64,000 nucleotides of DNA. It comes from Variovorax boronicumulans. Lineage in GTDB: Bacteria > Pseudomonadota > Gammaproteobacteria > Burkholderiales > Burkholderiaceae_C. The notes beneath the pieces were generated by a model that had not been told where the DNA came from, did not search any database, and was given only the letters and a program-made list of their open reading frames with translations. The position numbers and the translations under genes were made by a program. The stretch is taken from NCBI RefSeq assembly GCF_019352895.1, contig NZ_JAAAFX010000004.1, positions 667,714-731,713 on the forward strand. The letters are read 5' to 3'. Positions within the stretch are counted from its first letter, which is position 1. Each line of letters opens with the position of its first letter. Shown here in pieces: positions 46,093 through 56,933 of the stretch.

Positions 46093-46248
46093 GGCTCTGC
46101 GTGATGGCGGCCGCCCGGCGGGAGAACCCCGTGGCGCAACGAACCGGCTATTTTAGGGTGGGGCCGGCGCGGGGGTATCGACCGCTGACGGCGCCCTCGG
46201 CGGCTATGCTCGATCCCCCCTTTCCTCCGCGCCCCCCGCTTTCGCCCC

Positions 46249-47067
46249 ATGCCCAACGACCACGCCGACATCGCCGCCCTTGGAGAACTGCTGGGCGCGC
46301 ATGCCTGGCCCGGCTTCCTCGTGCTGCTGGCGGTGGTGGCCCTGGCGGCCGGCGGCGCGGCCTGGGCCTTCGAGCACCTGCGCCATCGGTACGTGGCGAG
46401 CGGCGAGCCGCAACCGCGGCGCCTGTTCGCCGGCCTGGCGCTGGGCCTGGCGCTGGTGCTGCTGCTGGCCTGGGGCTTTGCCGAAGTGGCGGAGGAACTG
46501 GGCCAGGGCCGGCCGATGGGCGTGTTCGACGACGCCATGAGCAGCGCCGTCGGCGCCCACACGCCGCCCGGCGTGCGCGCCGTGTTCGCGCAGCTCACGC
46601 ACCTGGCCGATCCCTGGTTCGGGGCACCGCTGTCGGTGGCGGTGGCGCTGTGGCTGTGGCTGCGCGGCCACCGGGGCTTCGCTGCCGGATGGGTGGCGGC
46701 GACCGGCGGCATCGCGGTGCTCAACCATGTGCTCAAGCACATCTTCGAGCGCGCCCGCCCGGTGCACGAGGCCGGCTTCGTGCAGGTCTCGGGCTACAGC
46801 TTCCCGAGCGGCCACAGCTCGGGCTCGATGGTGATGTACGGCATGCTGGGCTACCTGGGCTTTCGCATGCTGCCGCCGGGCTGGCGCGTGCCGACGGTGG
46901 TGGCGGCCTCGGTGATCGTGTTCACCGTGGCCTGCAGCCGCATCTTCCTGCGCGCGCACTTCCCGAGCGACGTGATCGCCGGCCTGTGCTCAGGCGGCGC
47001 CTGGCTCGCGGTGTGCATCGCGAGCATCGAGTTCGCCCGCCACCGCAGCCTGAAGCGCGCGGTGTAG
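46249..47067 (+). CDS. PAP2 family membrane phosphatase
   Basis: A 272-residue inner-membrane protein with about six helices. The three PAP2 active-site motifs are complete: KHIFERARP, SFPSGHSSG and SRIFLRAHFPSDVIAG. Members remove phosphate from phosphatidic acid, undecaprenyl pyrophosphate or lipid A-type lipids in the periplasmic leaflet. It is divergent from glyQ over 156 bases and convergent with the asparaginase gene. Specific lipid not assignable. Confidence 0.92.
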   Translation: MPNDHADIAALGELLGAHAWPGFLVLLAVVALAAGGAAWAFEHLRHRYVASGEPQPRRLFAGLALGLALVLLLAWGFAEVAEELGQGRPMGVFDDAMSSAVGAHTPPGVRAVFAQLTHLADPWFGAPLSVAVALWLWLRGHRGFAAGWVAATGGIAVLNHVLKHIFERARPVHEAGFVQVSGYSFPSGHSSGSMVMYGMLGYLGFRMLPPGWRVPTVVAASVIVFTVACSRIFLRAHFPSDVIAGLCSGGAWLAVCIASIEFARHRSLKRAV

Positions 47068-47082
47068 CGGGCGGGTTGCGGA

Positions 47083-48980
<1,898 letters not shown>

Positions 48981-49072
48981 TGCCACACGGGCACCGCGCC
49001 CGCTGATTCCCGGCCGAACGACCCAGGCGCCCCATGCCGGTGCGCCTGCGCTGGCACGTCGCTTGCATAACC

Positions 49073-49099
49073 TGACCACTTACTCTGATTAAGCGGTCA
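49073..49099. promoter_or_regulatory. 27-bp dyad before the amidohydrolase operon, likely TetR operator
   Basis: TGACCACTTA (49073-49082), a 7-base centre, and TAAGCGGTCA (49090-49099) match as 10-bp inverted arms with a single difference. The outer TGACC/GGTCA halves recall the RutR consensus TTGACCA-TGGTCAA but with wider spacing. It ends 8 bases before the ATG at 49107, so a bound repressor would block transcription or translation start. Confidence 0.65.
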
Positions 49100-49106
49100 A
49101 ATTCAA

Positions 49107-50369
49107 ATGCGCGAGCCGGTCCTCCTGAACAATGTGCGTCTGCCGCGCTGGCTGCTGGCGGGCGACTGGCCGCAGCGCGACGGCGTGCCGGTGCTGGCGG
49201 GCGTGGCGATCGAGGGCGGCCGCGTGCGGTCGGTGCAGCCGGCCACGCCATCGCCTTCGGCCTGGGACCTCGGCGGCCGGCTGGCGCTGCCCGGCTTCGT
49301 CGACGCCCACACGCACCTCGACAAGGCCTTCACCTTGCCGCGCATGAAAGCGGTGCAGCCCGGCCTGCTGGGCGCCATCGACGCGATGCTCACCGACCGC
49401 GCGCACTGGACGCCCGAAGACGTGCGCGAGCGCGCCGCGCGCGGCCTGCAGTGGGCCTGGGCATGCGGCACCACCCATGTGCGCACGCACGTCGACTGGT
49501 GGGAGCCCGACTCGGTGCCCATGGCCTGGCCCGTGATGGCCGAGCTGGCGCAGGACTGGGCCGGCAGGGTGCGGCTGGAGCAGGTGGCGCTGATCAAGCT
49601 GCCGCTGTTCGAGGACGCGGCGCAGGCGCTGCGGCTCGCGCAGCAGGTCAAGGCCACGGGGCCGCATGCACTGCTCGGCGGCTTCGTGCATTCGACCAAC
49701 TGGAGCGAGCGCGCGCTGCGCAACCTGCTGGTGGCGGCCCAGGCCTGCGAGCTGGACATCGACCTGCATGTCGACGAGGAACTCAACGCCGCGGCGGTCG
49801 GCCTGCAGACCACCGCACGCCTCCTGCGCGAGATCGGCTACGAGGGCCGCGTGGTCTGCGGCCACCTCTGCGCGCTCGCGGCCCAGCCCGAGGCACAGGC
49901 CTTCGCCACGCTCGACGCCGTGGCGCGCGCACCGATCACGGTGGTGTCGCTGCCCGCCACCAACCTGCTGCTGCAGGACGCGGTCACCGGCCGCACGCCT
50001 CGGCTGCGCGGCATCACGCTGGTGAAGGAAGCGCAGGCCCGCGGCATTCCGCTGCTGTTCGCCAGCGACAACGTGCAGGACCCCTTCTGCCGGCTCGGCA
50101 GCTTCGACCCGATCGAGGCGCTGGGCACGGCCGCGCTGGTGGCGCAGCTCGACGCGCCTTTCGACACCTGGTCGCAGGCGCTGTGCCGCGCCGACTGGTT
50201 GCGGCGCGGCACGGCGCCCGCACGCCCCACGCTGGTCGGCGAGCGCGCCGATCTGGTGCTCTTCACCGATGCCGACCGCCACGGCTGGCCCTCGCGCAGC
50301 GCGAACCGCGTGGTGCTGCGCGACGGCCATGTGGCGCACGGCGACGCCACGCCTTTTCTCCCGACCTGA
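49107..50369 (+). CDS. Amidohydrolase, cytosine-deaminase-like
   Basis: A 420-residue member of the amidohydrolase superfamily (cytosine/isoguanine deaminase branch). The metal-binding HxH is in LPGFVDAHTHLDKAF, with further positions in GTTHVRTHVD, DIDLHVDEELNAAAVGL, VVCGHLCALAA and the terminal Asp in LLFASDNVQDPF. The predicted reaction is hydrolytic deamination or opening of an N-heterocyclic ring in the cytoplasm. It heads an operon with a creatininase-like enzyme, importer and FAD oxidase behind a TetR operator. Substrate probably pyrimidine- or hydantoin-like, not proven. Confidence 0.85.
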   Translation: MREPVLLNNVRLPRWLLAGDWPQRDGVPVLAGVAIEGGRVRSVQPATPSPSAWDLGGRLALPGFVDAHTHLDKAFTLPRMKAVQPGLLGAIDAMLTDRAHWTPEDVRERAARGLQWAWACGTTHVRTHVDWWEPDSVPMAWPVMAELAQDWAGRVRLEQVALIKLPLFEDAAQALRLAQQVKATGPHALLGGFVHSTNWSERALRNLLVAAQACELDIDLHVDEELNAAAVGLQTTARLLREIGYEGRVVCGHLCALAAQPEAQAFATLDAVARAPITVVSLPATNLLLQDAVTGRTPRLRGITLVKEAQARGIPLLFASDNVQDPFCRLGSFDPIEALGTAALVAQLDAPFDTWSQALCRADWLRRGTAPARPTLVGERADLVLFTDADRHGWPSRSANRVVLRDGHVAHGDATPFLPT

Positions 50370-50384
50370 CGAACAGGAATTCCC

Positions 50385-51248
50385 ATGCTCCACGGCTACA
50401 TCCCGCCCCACCGCTTCCTGCCCTACCTGAGCTGGACCGAAATCGCCGCGCTGCCCAACCGCGAGAACACCGTGATCGTGCTGCCCTGCGGCGCCATCGA
50501 GCAGCACGGCCCGCACCTGCCGTGTTCGGTCGACAGCGTGATCAGCTCGGGCGTGATGGGCAAGGCGCTGGAGAAGCTGCCGGCCGAGGTGCGCGCCTTC
50601 GCGCTGCCCACCCTCACCTACGGCAAGTCGGAAGAGCACCTGCACTTCCCCGGCACCATGACCTTGACCGGCACCACGCTGCTCTCGACCGTGATCGAGA
50701 TCGGCGAGTCGGTCTACCGCTCGGGTTTCCGCAAGCTGCTGTTCGCCAACGGCCATGGCGGCCAGCCGCAGGTGCTGGAGATGGCGGCGCGTGAACTGCG
50801 GCTGCGCCATGGCGACTTCGTGGTGGTGCCGCACGGCGTGTCGCGCCTGCCGAGCGCGGCCAGCCAGCAGGTCAGCGAACAGGAGAAGAAGCTCGCGATG
50901 CATGCCGGCCATTCCGAGACCGCGCTGATGCTCGCGCTCGCACCCGAGACGGTGCACATGGAGCGCGCGGTCGCCAACTTCCCGCCGCCCTTCCCGATCA
51001 AGCTGCTGTCGGCCGACGGCCGCCCGGCCTGCGCCTGGACCGCGCGCGACTTCGGCCCCAGCGGCGTGATCGGCGACCCGACCACCGCCACGCGCGAACA
51101 GGGCCACGCCATCCTCGACACGCTGTCCGACAGCTGGGCCCAGGCGCTGACCGAGCTGCATGCGCTGCAGTGGATCGTGCGCGAGGAAGCCACCTGGGCG
51201 CGCGGCCACCAGCAGGGCTTCATCCAGCAAAGCTTCACGCCGGCCTGA
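50385..51248 (+). CDS. Creatininase family amidohydrolase
   Basis: A 287-residue metal enzyme of the creatininase/formamide hydrolase family (creatinine amidohydrolase, FAPy deformylase ArfB, MftE). Motifs are VLPCGAIEQHGPHLPCSVD (metal His and Asp), SEEHLHFPGTMTLTG, LLFANGHGGQPQVL and MHAGHSETALMLAL. It begins 15 bases after the deaminase-like gene. Since family members open cyclic amides or remove formyl from pyrimidines, it could act on the product of its neighbour. True creatininase activity is only one option. Confidence 0.87.
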   Translation: MLHGYIPPHRFLPYLSWTEIAALPNRENTVIVLPCGAIEQHGPHLPCSVDSVISSGVMGKALEKLPAEVRAFALPTLTYGKSEEHLHFPGTMTLTGTTLLSTVIEIGESVYRSGFRKLLFANGHGGQPQVLEMAARELRLRHGDFVVVPHGVSRLPSAASQQVSEQEKKLAMHAGHSETALMLALAPETVHMERAVANFPPPFPIKLLSADGRPACAWTARDFGPSGVIGDPTTATREQGHAILDTLSDSWAQALTELHALQWIVREEATWARGHQQGFIQQSFTPA

Positions 51249-51295
51249 AGCGGCGCTCCTTTTTCGTCCCCTTCATCTTCAAAGAGGTCCACGCC

Positions 51296-52279
51296 ATGCG
51301 CTCTCTCGCACGTTCCCTGGTCGGCGCCGCCGCCATCGCCCTGTTCGCCGCCGCGTCCGCGCACGCCGACGACAAGTTCACCTACATGACCAACTGGTAC
51401 GCGCAGGCCGAGCACGGCGGCTTCTACCAGGCCGTGGCGCAGGGCCTCTACAAGAAGCATGGCCTGGACGTGACCATCAAGATGGGCGGCCCGCAGGTCA
51501 ACATCACGCAGATGATGGCCGCCGGCCAGGCCGACTGCATCATGGGTTCGAGCGACATCCAGATGATGCAGGTGCGCGAAGGCGGCGTGCCGGTGGTCAA
51601 CGTCGCGGCCTTCATGCAGAAGGACCCGCAGGTGCTGATCGCGCACGACGACGTCAAGAAGTTCGAGGACCTCAAGGGCAAGACGCTGCTGATCGGCGCG
51701 CAGGCCAACCGCGGCTACTGGCCCTGGCTCAAGGCCAAGTTCGGCTTCACCGACGAACAGGCGCGGCCCTACACCTTCAACATCCAGCCCTTCGTGGCCG
51801 ACAAGAATGCCGCGCAGCAGGGCTACCTGACCTCGGAGCCCTACGCGATCCAGAAGGCCGGCGTGAAGAGCACGGTGCTGATGTTCAGCGACCACGGCTA
51901 TCCCTCGTACGCGGTCACGGTGTCGTGCATGGACAAGACCGTGAAGGAGCGCAGCAAGCAGGTCGCGGCCTTCGTCAAGGCTTCGGCCGAAGGCTGGAAG
52001 AGCTACCTCGCCGATCCCGCGCCCGCCAACGCGCTGATCAAGAAGGACAACCCCAACATGACCGACGAACAGCTGGCCTACAGCGTGGCCAAGCTCAAGG
52101 AGCTGGGGATGATCACCGGCGGCGACGCGGCCAAGCTGGGCATCGGCGTGATCACCGATGCGCGCGCCAAGGCCAGCTACGGCTTCCTGGTGAGCGCCAA
52201 GCTGCTCGACCCGGCCAAGGTGGATGTGGCCAAGACCTACACGACCGAGTTCGTGAAAGACCTCAAGGTCCTGCCCTGA
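51296..52279 (+). CDS. ABC substrate-binding protein, NMT1/ThiY-like
   Basis: A 327-residue periplasmic receptor: Sec signal RSLARSLVGAAAIALFAAASAHA, then FTYMTNWYAQAEHGGFYQAVAQGLYKKHGLDVTIKMGGPQ, the NMT1/ThiY start, QMMAAGQADCIMGSSDIQMM and DKNAAQQGYLTSEPYAI. ThiY binds formylaminopyrimidine from thiamin breakdown, which suits a pyrimidine-degrading operon. It starts 47 bases after the creatininase gene; a hairpin separates it from the ATPase gene. Confidence 0.88.
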   Translation: MRSLARSLVGAAAIALFAAASAHADDKFTYMTNWYAQAEHGGFYQAVAQGLYKKHGLDVTIKMGGPQVNITQMMAAGQADCIMGSSDIQMMQVREGGVPVVNVAAFMQKDPQVLIAHDDVKKFEDLKGKTLLIGAQANRGYWPWLKAKFGFTDEQARPYTFNIQPFVADKNAAQQGYLTSEPYAIQKAGVKSTVLMFSDHGYPSYAVTVSCMDKTVKERSKQVAAFVKASAEGWKSYLADPAPANALIKKDNPNMTDEQLAYSVAKLKELGMITGGDAAKLGIGVITDARAKASYGFLVSAKLLDPAKVDVAKTYTTEFVKDLKVLP

Positions 52280-52310
52280 TCGCCTGGACATCGTTCAGCC
52301 CTGACACCCG

Positions 52311-52331
52311 ACGGCCGCGCGTGGCGGCCGT
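52311..52331 (+). terminator. Hairpin between receptor and ATPase genes
   Basis: ACGGCCGC (52311-52318) pairs with GCGGCCGT (52324-52331) around the loop GCGTG, midway in the 70-base gap. No U-tract. As at 37880-37900, it probably tunes receptor versus transporter expression. Confidence 0.45.
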
Positions 52332-52349
52332 GCTCGAAAGGCCTTTGGC

Positions 52350-53168
52350 ATGAATCGCATCGAACCCCAGGCGCTTGCTCCCGCGGTGCCCGCTGTCGAG
52401 ATCCTCTCGGCCGACAAGACCTATCCCAACGGCACGCAGGCGCTGCTGCCGGTGGACCTGTCGATCGCCGAGGGCGAGTTCGTCACGCTGCTCGGTCCCT
52501 CGGGCTGCGGCAAGAGCACGCTGCTCAAGATGGTGGCCGGCATGCTCGAACCCAGCGACGGGCGGCTGCTGGTCTGGCGCAAGCCGGTGAGCCAGCTGCA
52601 CGACAGCACGCGCCGGATGTCCTTCGTGTTCCAGTCGGCCACGCTGATGCCCTGGGCCAGCGTGCGCACCAACGTGCGGCTGCCGCTGGACCTGGCCGGC
52701 GTGCCGCGCGCCGAGGCCGAGGCGCGTGTGAGCGAATCGCTGGCGCTGGTGGGCCTGGAGAAGTTCGCCGACGCGCTGCCGCGTGCGCTCTCGGGCGGCA
52801 TGCAGATGCGCGTGTCGATCGCGCGCGGCCTGGTCACGCAGCCCGACCTGCTGCTGATGGACGAGCCCTTCGGCGCGCTCGACGAGATCACGCGCCACAA
52901 GCTCGACGCCGACCTGCTCGAGCTCTGGCGCAAGAAGAAGCTGACGGTGATCTTCGTCACGCATTCGATCCACGAGGCCGTCTTCCTGTCGAGCCGCGTG
53001 GTGATGATGGCCGCCCGGCCAGGCCGCGTGGTGGAACAGTTCCAGATCGACGAGCCCTATCCGCGCAGCGCCGACTTCATGGTCACGCCCGCGTTCGCGC
53101 GCTACGCCAAGCAACTGCAGGACAGCCTGCTGCGCGCCAGCACGCTGGAAGAGGAGGCGGCGCGATGA
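52350..53168 (+). CDS. ABC transporter ATPase, nitrate/sulfonate/pyrimidine class
   Basis: A 272-residue ATPase: Walker [14 protein letters not shown]-loop FQSATLMPWASV, signature LSGGMQMRVSIARGL, Walker B LLLMDEPFGALDE, VTHSIHEAVFLSSRV. The Gln in SGGMQMRV replaces the frequent RQR. It overlaps the permease by 4 bases (ATGA). With the ThiY-like receptor it forms the importer of the operon. Confidence 0.93.
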   Translation: MNRIEPQALAPAVPAVEILSADKTYPNGTQALLPVDLSIAEGEFVTLLGPSGCGKSTLLKMVAGMLEPSDGRLLVWRKPVSQLHDSTRRMSFVFQSATLMPWASVRTNVRLPLDLAGVPRAEAEARVSESLALVGLEKFADALPRALSGGMQMRVSIARGLVTQPDLLLMDEPFGALDEITRHKLDADLLELWRKKKLTVIFVTHSIHEAVFLSSRVVMMAARPGRVVEQFQIDEPYPRSADFMVTPAFARYAKQLQDSLLRASTLEEEAAR

Positions 53169-53983
53169 ACGCCCCCTACAAGGCGCGCGTGCCCTTGCTG
53201 GACCAGCCGCGCGTGCAGCGCGTGCTGTATCCGGTGCTGATCGGCGTGGTGCTGGTGGCGCTGTGGCAATGGATGGTGGTGGCGATGGAGCTGCCGCCCT
53301 ACCTCGTGCCCTCGCCGTACCTGATGCTGCAGACGCTGATCGCCGACTGGGTGCCGCTGGGCAATGCGCTGCTTGTCACGCTCAAGATCACCTTGCTGTC
53401 CTTCGGGCTGGCCACGGTGGCGGGCGTGCTGATCTCCTTCCTGTTCGTGCAGAGCAAGCGCATCGAGACCGCGCTCTTCCCCTATGCGGTGCTGCTGCAG
53501 GTCACGCCCATCGTGGCGGTGGCGCCGCTGATCATCATCTGGGTCAAGAACCCGGTCGCGGCCATGACAGTGTGCGCCGCGCTGGTGGCGCTGTTCCCGA
53601 TCATCGCCAACACCACGCTGGGCCTGCGCAGCATCGACCCCGACCTGCAGAGCTACTTCAAGCTCAACCGCGCCACGCGCTGGCAGCAGCTGGTGCGGCT
53701 GCGCATCCCGAGCGCGCTGCCCTACTTCTTCGGCGGCCTGCGCATCTCCAGCGGCCTCGCGCTGATCGGCGCGGTGGTGGCCGAGTTCGTCGCGGGCACG
53801 GGCGGCTCGGGCGCGGGGCTGGCCTACCAGATCCTGCAGGCCGGCTTCCAGCTCAACATCCCGCGCATGTTCGCGGCCCTGCTGCTGATTTCCCTCACCG
53901 GCGTCGCGCTCTTCGTGCTCATGGCCTGGCTCTCGAAGCTGGCGCTGGGCTCGTGGCACGCGAGCGAACTTTCCCAGGACTGA
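53165..53983 (+). CDS. ABC permease, SsuC/ThiX type
   Basis: A 272-residue inner-membrane protein with about six helices. The coupling loop is SYFKLNRATRWQQLVRLRIPSALPYFFGGLR; FPYAVLLQVTPIVAVAPLIIIW is typical of the class. Only one permease is encoded, so it likely forms a homodimer. The start overlaps the ATPase gene by 4 bases, and the FAD oxidase follows after 7 bases. Confidence 0.91.
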   Translation: MNAPYKARVPLLDQPRVQRVLYPVLIGVVLVALWQWMVVAMELPPYLVPSPYLMLQTLIADWVPLGNALLVTLKITLLSFGLATVAGVLISFLFVQSKRIETALFPYAVLLQVTPIVAVAPLIIIWVKNPVAAMTVCAALVALFPIIANTTLGLRSIDPDLQSYFKLNRATRWQQLVRLRIPSALPYFFGGLRISSGLALIGAVVAEFVAGTGGSGAGLAYQILQAGFQLNIPRMFAALLLISLTGVALFVLMAWLSKLALGSWHASELSQD

Positions 53984-53990
53984 CTTGACC

Positions 53991-55355
53991 ATGAACGCTC
54001 CCGCCTCCGCCATCGAGCAGCTGCTGCTCGAACTCCCCGACCTCGAATGGATCACCGACGAAGGCCGCGTCACGCGCCTGTCGCAGGACTTCTCCTGGTT
54101 CAGCCCGGTGCTGGTGCGCCAGCTCGAGGGCAAGCGCGCCGATGTCGTCGTGCGCCCGCGCACCGAGGACGAGATCCGCGCCGTGGTCGGTGCCTGCGCG
54201 CGCCGCGGCGTGCCAATCACCATCCGCGGCAGCGGCACCGGCAACTACGGCCAGACCACGCCGCTCGCCGGCGGCGTGGTGCTCGACATGACCGGCTACA
54301 ACGCCTGCCTCTGGGTGCAGCCGGGCGTGGTGCGCGCGCAGGCCGGCATCCGGCTGGGCGAGCTGGAGAAGAAGACCAAGGCCACGGGCCAGGAACTGCG
54401 CTGCGTGCCCTCGACCTACCGCAGCGCCACGCTGGGCGGCCTGTTCGGCGGCGGCTTCGGCGGCGTGGGCTCGATCAACCACGGGCCGCTGAGCGCGCCG
54501 GGCAACGTGCTCGGCATCCGTGCGATGACCATCGAGGCCGAGCCGCAGATGATCGAGCTGCGCGGCGCCGAGGCGATGCGCATGCACCACCTGTGGGGCA
54601 CCAACGGCCTGGTGCTCGAACTGGAATTCGCGCTGGCGCCGGCGCATCCGTGGCTCGAGACGCTCGTGACTTTCGACGACTTCGAACGCGCGCTGAATTT
54701 CGCCGACAAGCTCGCGAACGCGCCGGGCATCGTGAAGCGCGGCGTCTCCTTCTTCGCGGCGCCGATTTCCGATCATCTGGCGCAGCTGGCCGCGCACCTG
54801 CCCAAGGGCTGCCACACGGTGCTGTCGCTGGTGGCCGAATCGTCGGAGCCCGCGATGCTGCTGCTGGTGGAAGCGCATGGCGGCACGGTGAGCTACCGCA
54901 AGACGGCGGCCGAGGTGCAGAAGAGCAACCGCACGCTGATGGAGTTCACCTGGAACCACACGACGCTGCACGCGCTCAAGGTCGACCCGACGCTGACCTA
55001 CCTGCAGAGCGGCTTCATCCCCGGCCGGCACGTCGAGCAGATCGTCGAGATGGAGAAGCTGCTGGGCGGCGAGGTGATGATGCACACCGAGTTCATCCGC
55101 AACGTGGCCGGGCTCATGACCTGCAGCGGGCTGCAGCTGGTGCGCTTTCGCACCGAGGAGCGGCTCAACGAGATCATCGACATCCACCGCGCGCACCAGG
55201 TGCACATCAACAACCCGCACGTGAACATCGTGGAAGACGGCAAGGCCGGCGGCCCGCTGCCGCCCGAGGTCATCGCGGTCAAGCACCGCTTCGATCCGCT
55301 GGGCCTGCTCAACCCGGGCAAGCTGCGCGACTGGCCGGTGAAGACCGGCGCCTGA
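53991..55355 (+). CDS. FAD-binding oxidoreductase (GlcD/PCMH type)
   Basis: A 454-residue flavoenzyme of the vanillyl-alcohol-oxidase/PCMH fold. The FAD-binding half contains VVVRPRTEDEIRAVVGACARRGVPITIRGSGTGNYGQTTPLAGG, and ATLGGLFGGGFGGVGSINHGPL; the C-terminal half ends with KHRFDPLGLLNPGKL. I use the ATG at 53991; a TTG two codons earlier is the only alternative. It would oxidise a hydroxy or ring intermediate of the pathway served by the operon's deaminase-like and creatininase-like enzymes. Substrate unknown. It ends 3 bases before the convergent lnt stop. Confidence 0.88.
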   Translation: MNAPASAIEQLLLELPDLEWITDEGRVTRLSQDFSWFSPVLVRQLEGKRADVVVRPRTEDEIRAVVGACARRGVPITIRGSGTGNYGQTTPLAGGVVLDMTGYNACLWVQPGVVRAQAGIRLGELEKKTKATGQELRCVPSTYRSATLGGLFGGGFGGVGSINHGPLSAPGNVLGIRAMTIEAEPQMIELRGAEAMRMHHLWGTNGLVLELEFALAPAHPWLETLVTFDDFERALNFADKLANAPGIVKRGVSFFAAPISDHLAQLAAHLPKGCHTVLSLVAESSEPAMLLLVEAHGGTVSYRKTAAEVQKSNRTLMEFTWNHTTLHALKVDPTLTYLQSGFIPGRHVEQIVEMEKLLGGEVMMHTEFIRNVAGLMTCSGLQLVRFRTEERLNEIIDIHRAHQVHINNPHVNIVEDGKAGGPLPPEVIAVKHRFDPLGLLNPGKLRDWPVKTGA

Positions 55356-55358
55356 GGT

Positions 55359-56933
55359 TCAGCGCGGGCGGCGGCCCAGCACGAAGGCCGAGGCCACGGT
55401 GCCCAGCGCGAGGATCCACAGCGGCCACAGGCCGAAGGGCGCGACCCAGCGTGCATAGGGCGTGAGCCCGCGGCGGCCTTCGACGCTGGCCTCGAGCACG
55501 CCGCGCGTGAGCCGCGGCAGCGCGTGCGTGACACGGCCCTGGGCGTCGATCACCACCGTGGCGCCGGTGTTGGTGGCACGCACCATCGGCCGTGCGAACT
55601 CGAGCGCGCGCATGCGCGAGATCGACAGGTGCTGGTCGATGGCCACCGAGTCGCCGAACCATGCGATGTTGCTCACGTTGAGCAGGATGGTCGGGGCCGT
55701 GGCCTCGTCCTTGAAGTTGGCGCCGATCTCGTCGCCGAACAGATCTTCGTAGCAGATGTTGGGCGCGATGCGCTGGCCCTGCCAGAGAAGGGGCGCCTGC
55801 GCGAGGCCACCGCGCGCGAAGTCGCCCAGCGGGATGCGCATCATGTCGATGAACCAGCGGAAGCCCGTGGGGATGAACTCGCCGAAAGGCACCAGGTGGT
55901 GCTTGCTGTAGACATAGGCTTGCGCGGCCTGGGGCTGGAAGCCGAGCACCGCGTTGCTGTAGGTGCCCGGGCCGGCCGTGTCGCTCATGGGCAGGCCGAC
56001 GATCGCCGCCTGATGGCCCTGGCTGTAGCGGGCCTGGATCGCATCGAGGTAGCCGGGCGGCAGCTGGCGCGGCAGCAGGGGCAGGGCGGTCTCGGGCGTG
56101 ACCACCAGCGAGGCCTTGGCGTCGCGCAGCTGCTCGCCGTACCAGCGCAGCGCGAGGTCGATGCCGCCGCCGGGAATGAATTTCTCGTCCTGCGGGATGT
56201 TGCCCTGGAGCAGCGCGACCTCGAGTTTGCCGGTCGAGCCCTTGTCGCCCTGCACGTCGGCGCGCAGCGCGGGCACGAGCTGCGGCAGCGCGAACACCAG
56301 CGCCATCAGCAACAGCGCCGCACCGAGCTCGACGCTCCGCACCGCACGCCGCAGCGCCGCCAGTGCCACCACCAGCGCGGCGGCCGCGCCGATGCCGTAG
56401 ACGCCGACCCAGGGCGCGAGTGCGGCCAGCGGGCCCTCGACATGCGCATAGCCGCCGGCGCCCCATGGCAGGCCGGTGAACCAGCTGCCGCGCACGAGTT
56501 CGGCCAGTGTCCAGAGCGCGGCGAAGACCAGCGCGCCCGTCACACGTCCCCTGGGACCGCGCACCACGAACCAGGCGGCCGCGACCGCGTAGTAGAGGCC
56601 CAGCCCCGCCGCCAGCGCGAGCACGGCGAGCGCGGCCAGCGGCGCCGGCAGGCCGCCGTAGGTGTGCATCGAGATGAACAGCCACCAGAAGCTGCCGGCC
56701 AGCCAGGCGGTCGAGAACAGCCAGCCATGCAGGCCGGCGCGGCGCCAGCCCGCGCCCTGCGCGCGCAGGCCGTCGAGCAGCCAGACCAGTGCGGCCAGCG
56801 ACAGCAGCTGCAGCCACCACAGCGGCTTGCCGCCCGCGGGCGAGGCCATCGACAGGGCCTGGGCCAGCCCGGCAACGCCGAAGCCCAGCAGGCGGAACAG
56901 GTTGGCGGAGGTGGAAGCCGGCGCGCCGCGCAT
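55359..56933 (-). CDS. lnt: Apolipoprotein N-acyltransferase
   Basis: A 524-residue inner-membrane enzyme that adds the third acyl chain to lipoproteins. The N-terminal ~210 residues hold about seven helices; the nitrilase-like periplasmic domain follows. The catalytic triad is visible: Glu in VVTPETALPLL, Lys in YSKHHLVPFGEF, Cys in NICYEDLFGDE. A final helix (FGLWPLWILALGTVASAFVLG) closes it. Its start overlaps the corC stop by one base, the usual corC-lnt pairing. Confidence 0.96.
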   Translation of the reverse strand: MRGAPASTSANLFRLLGFGVAGLAQALSMASPAGGKPLWWLQLLSLAALVWLLDGLRAQGAGWRRAGLHGWLFSTAWLAGSFWWLFISMHTYGGLPAPLAALAVLALAAGLGLYYAVAAAWFVVRGPRGRVTGALVFAALWTLAELVRGSWFTGLPWGAGGYAHVEGPLAALAPWVGVYGIGAAAALVVALAALRRAVRSVELGAALLLMALVFALPQLVPALRADVQGDKGSTGKLEVALLQGNIPQDEKFIPGGGIDLALRWYGEQLRDAKASLVVTPETALPLLPRQLPPGYLDAIQARYSQGHQAAIVGLPMSDTAGPGTYSNAVLGFQPQAAQAYVYSKHHLVPFGEFIPTGFRWFIDMMRIPLGDFARGGLAQAPLLWQGQRIAPNICYEDLFGDEIGANFKDEATAPTILLNVSNIAWFGDSVAIDQHLSISRMRALEFARPMVRATNTGATVVIDAQGRVTHALPRLTRGVLEASVEGRRGLTPYARWVAPFGLWPLWILALGTVASAFVLGRRPR

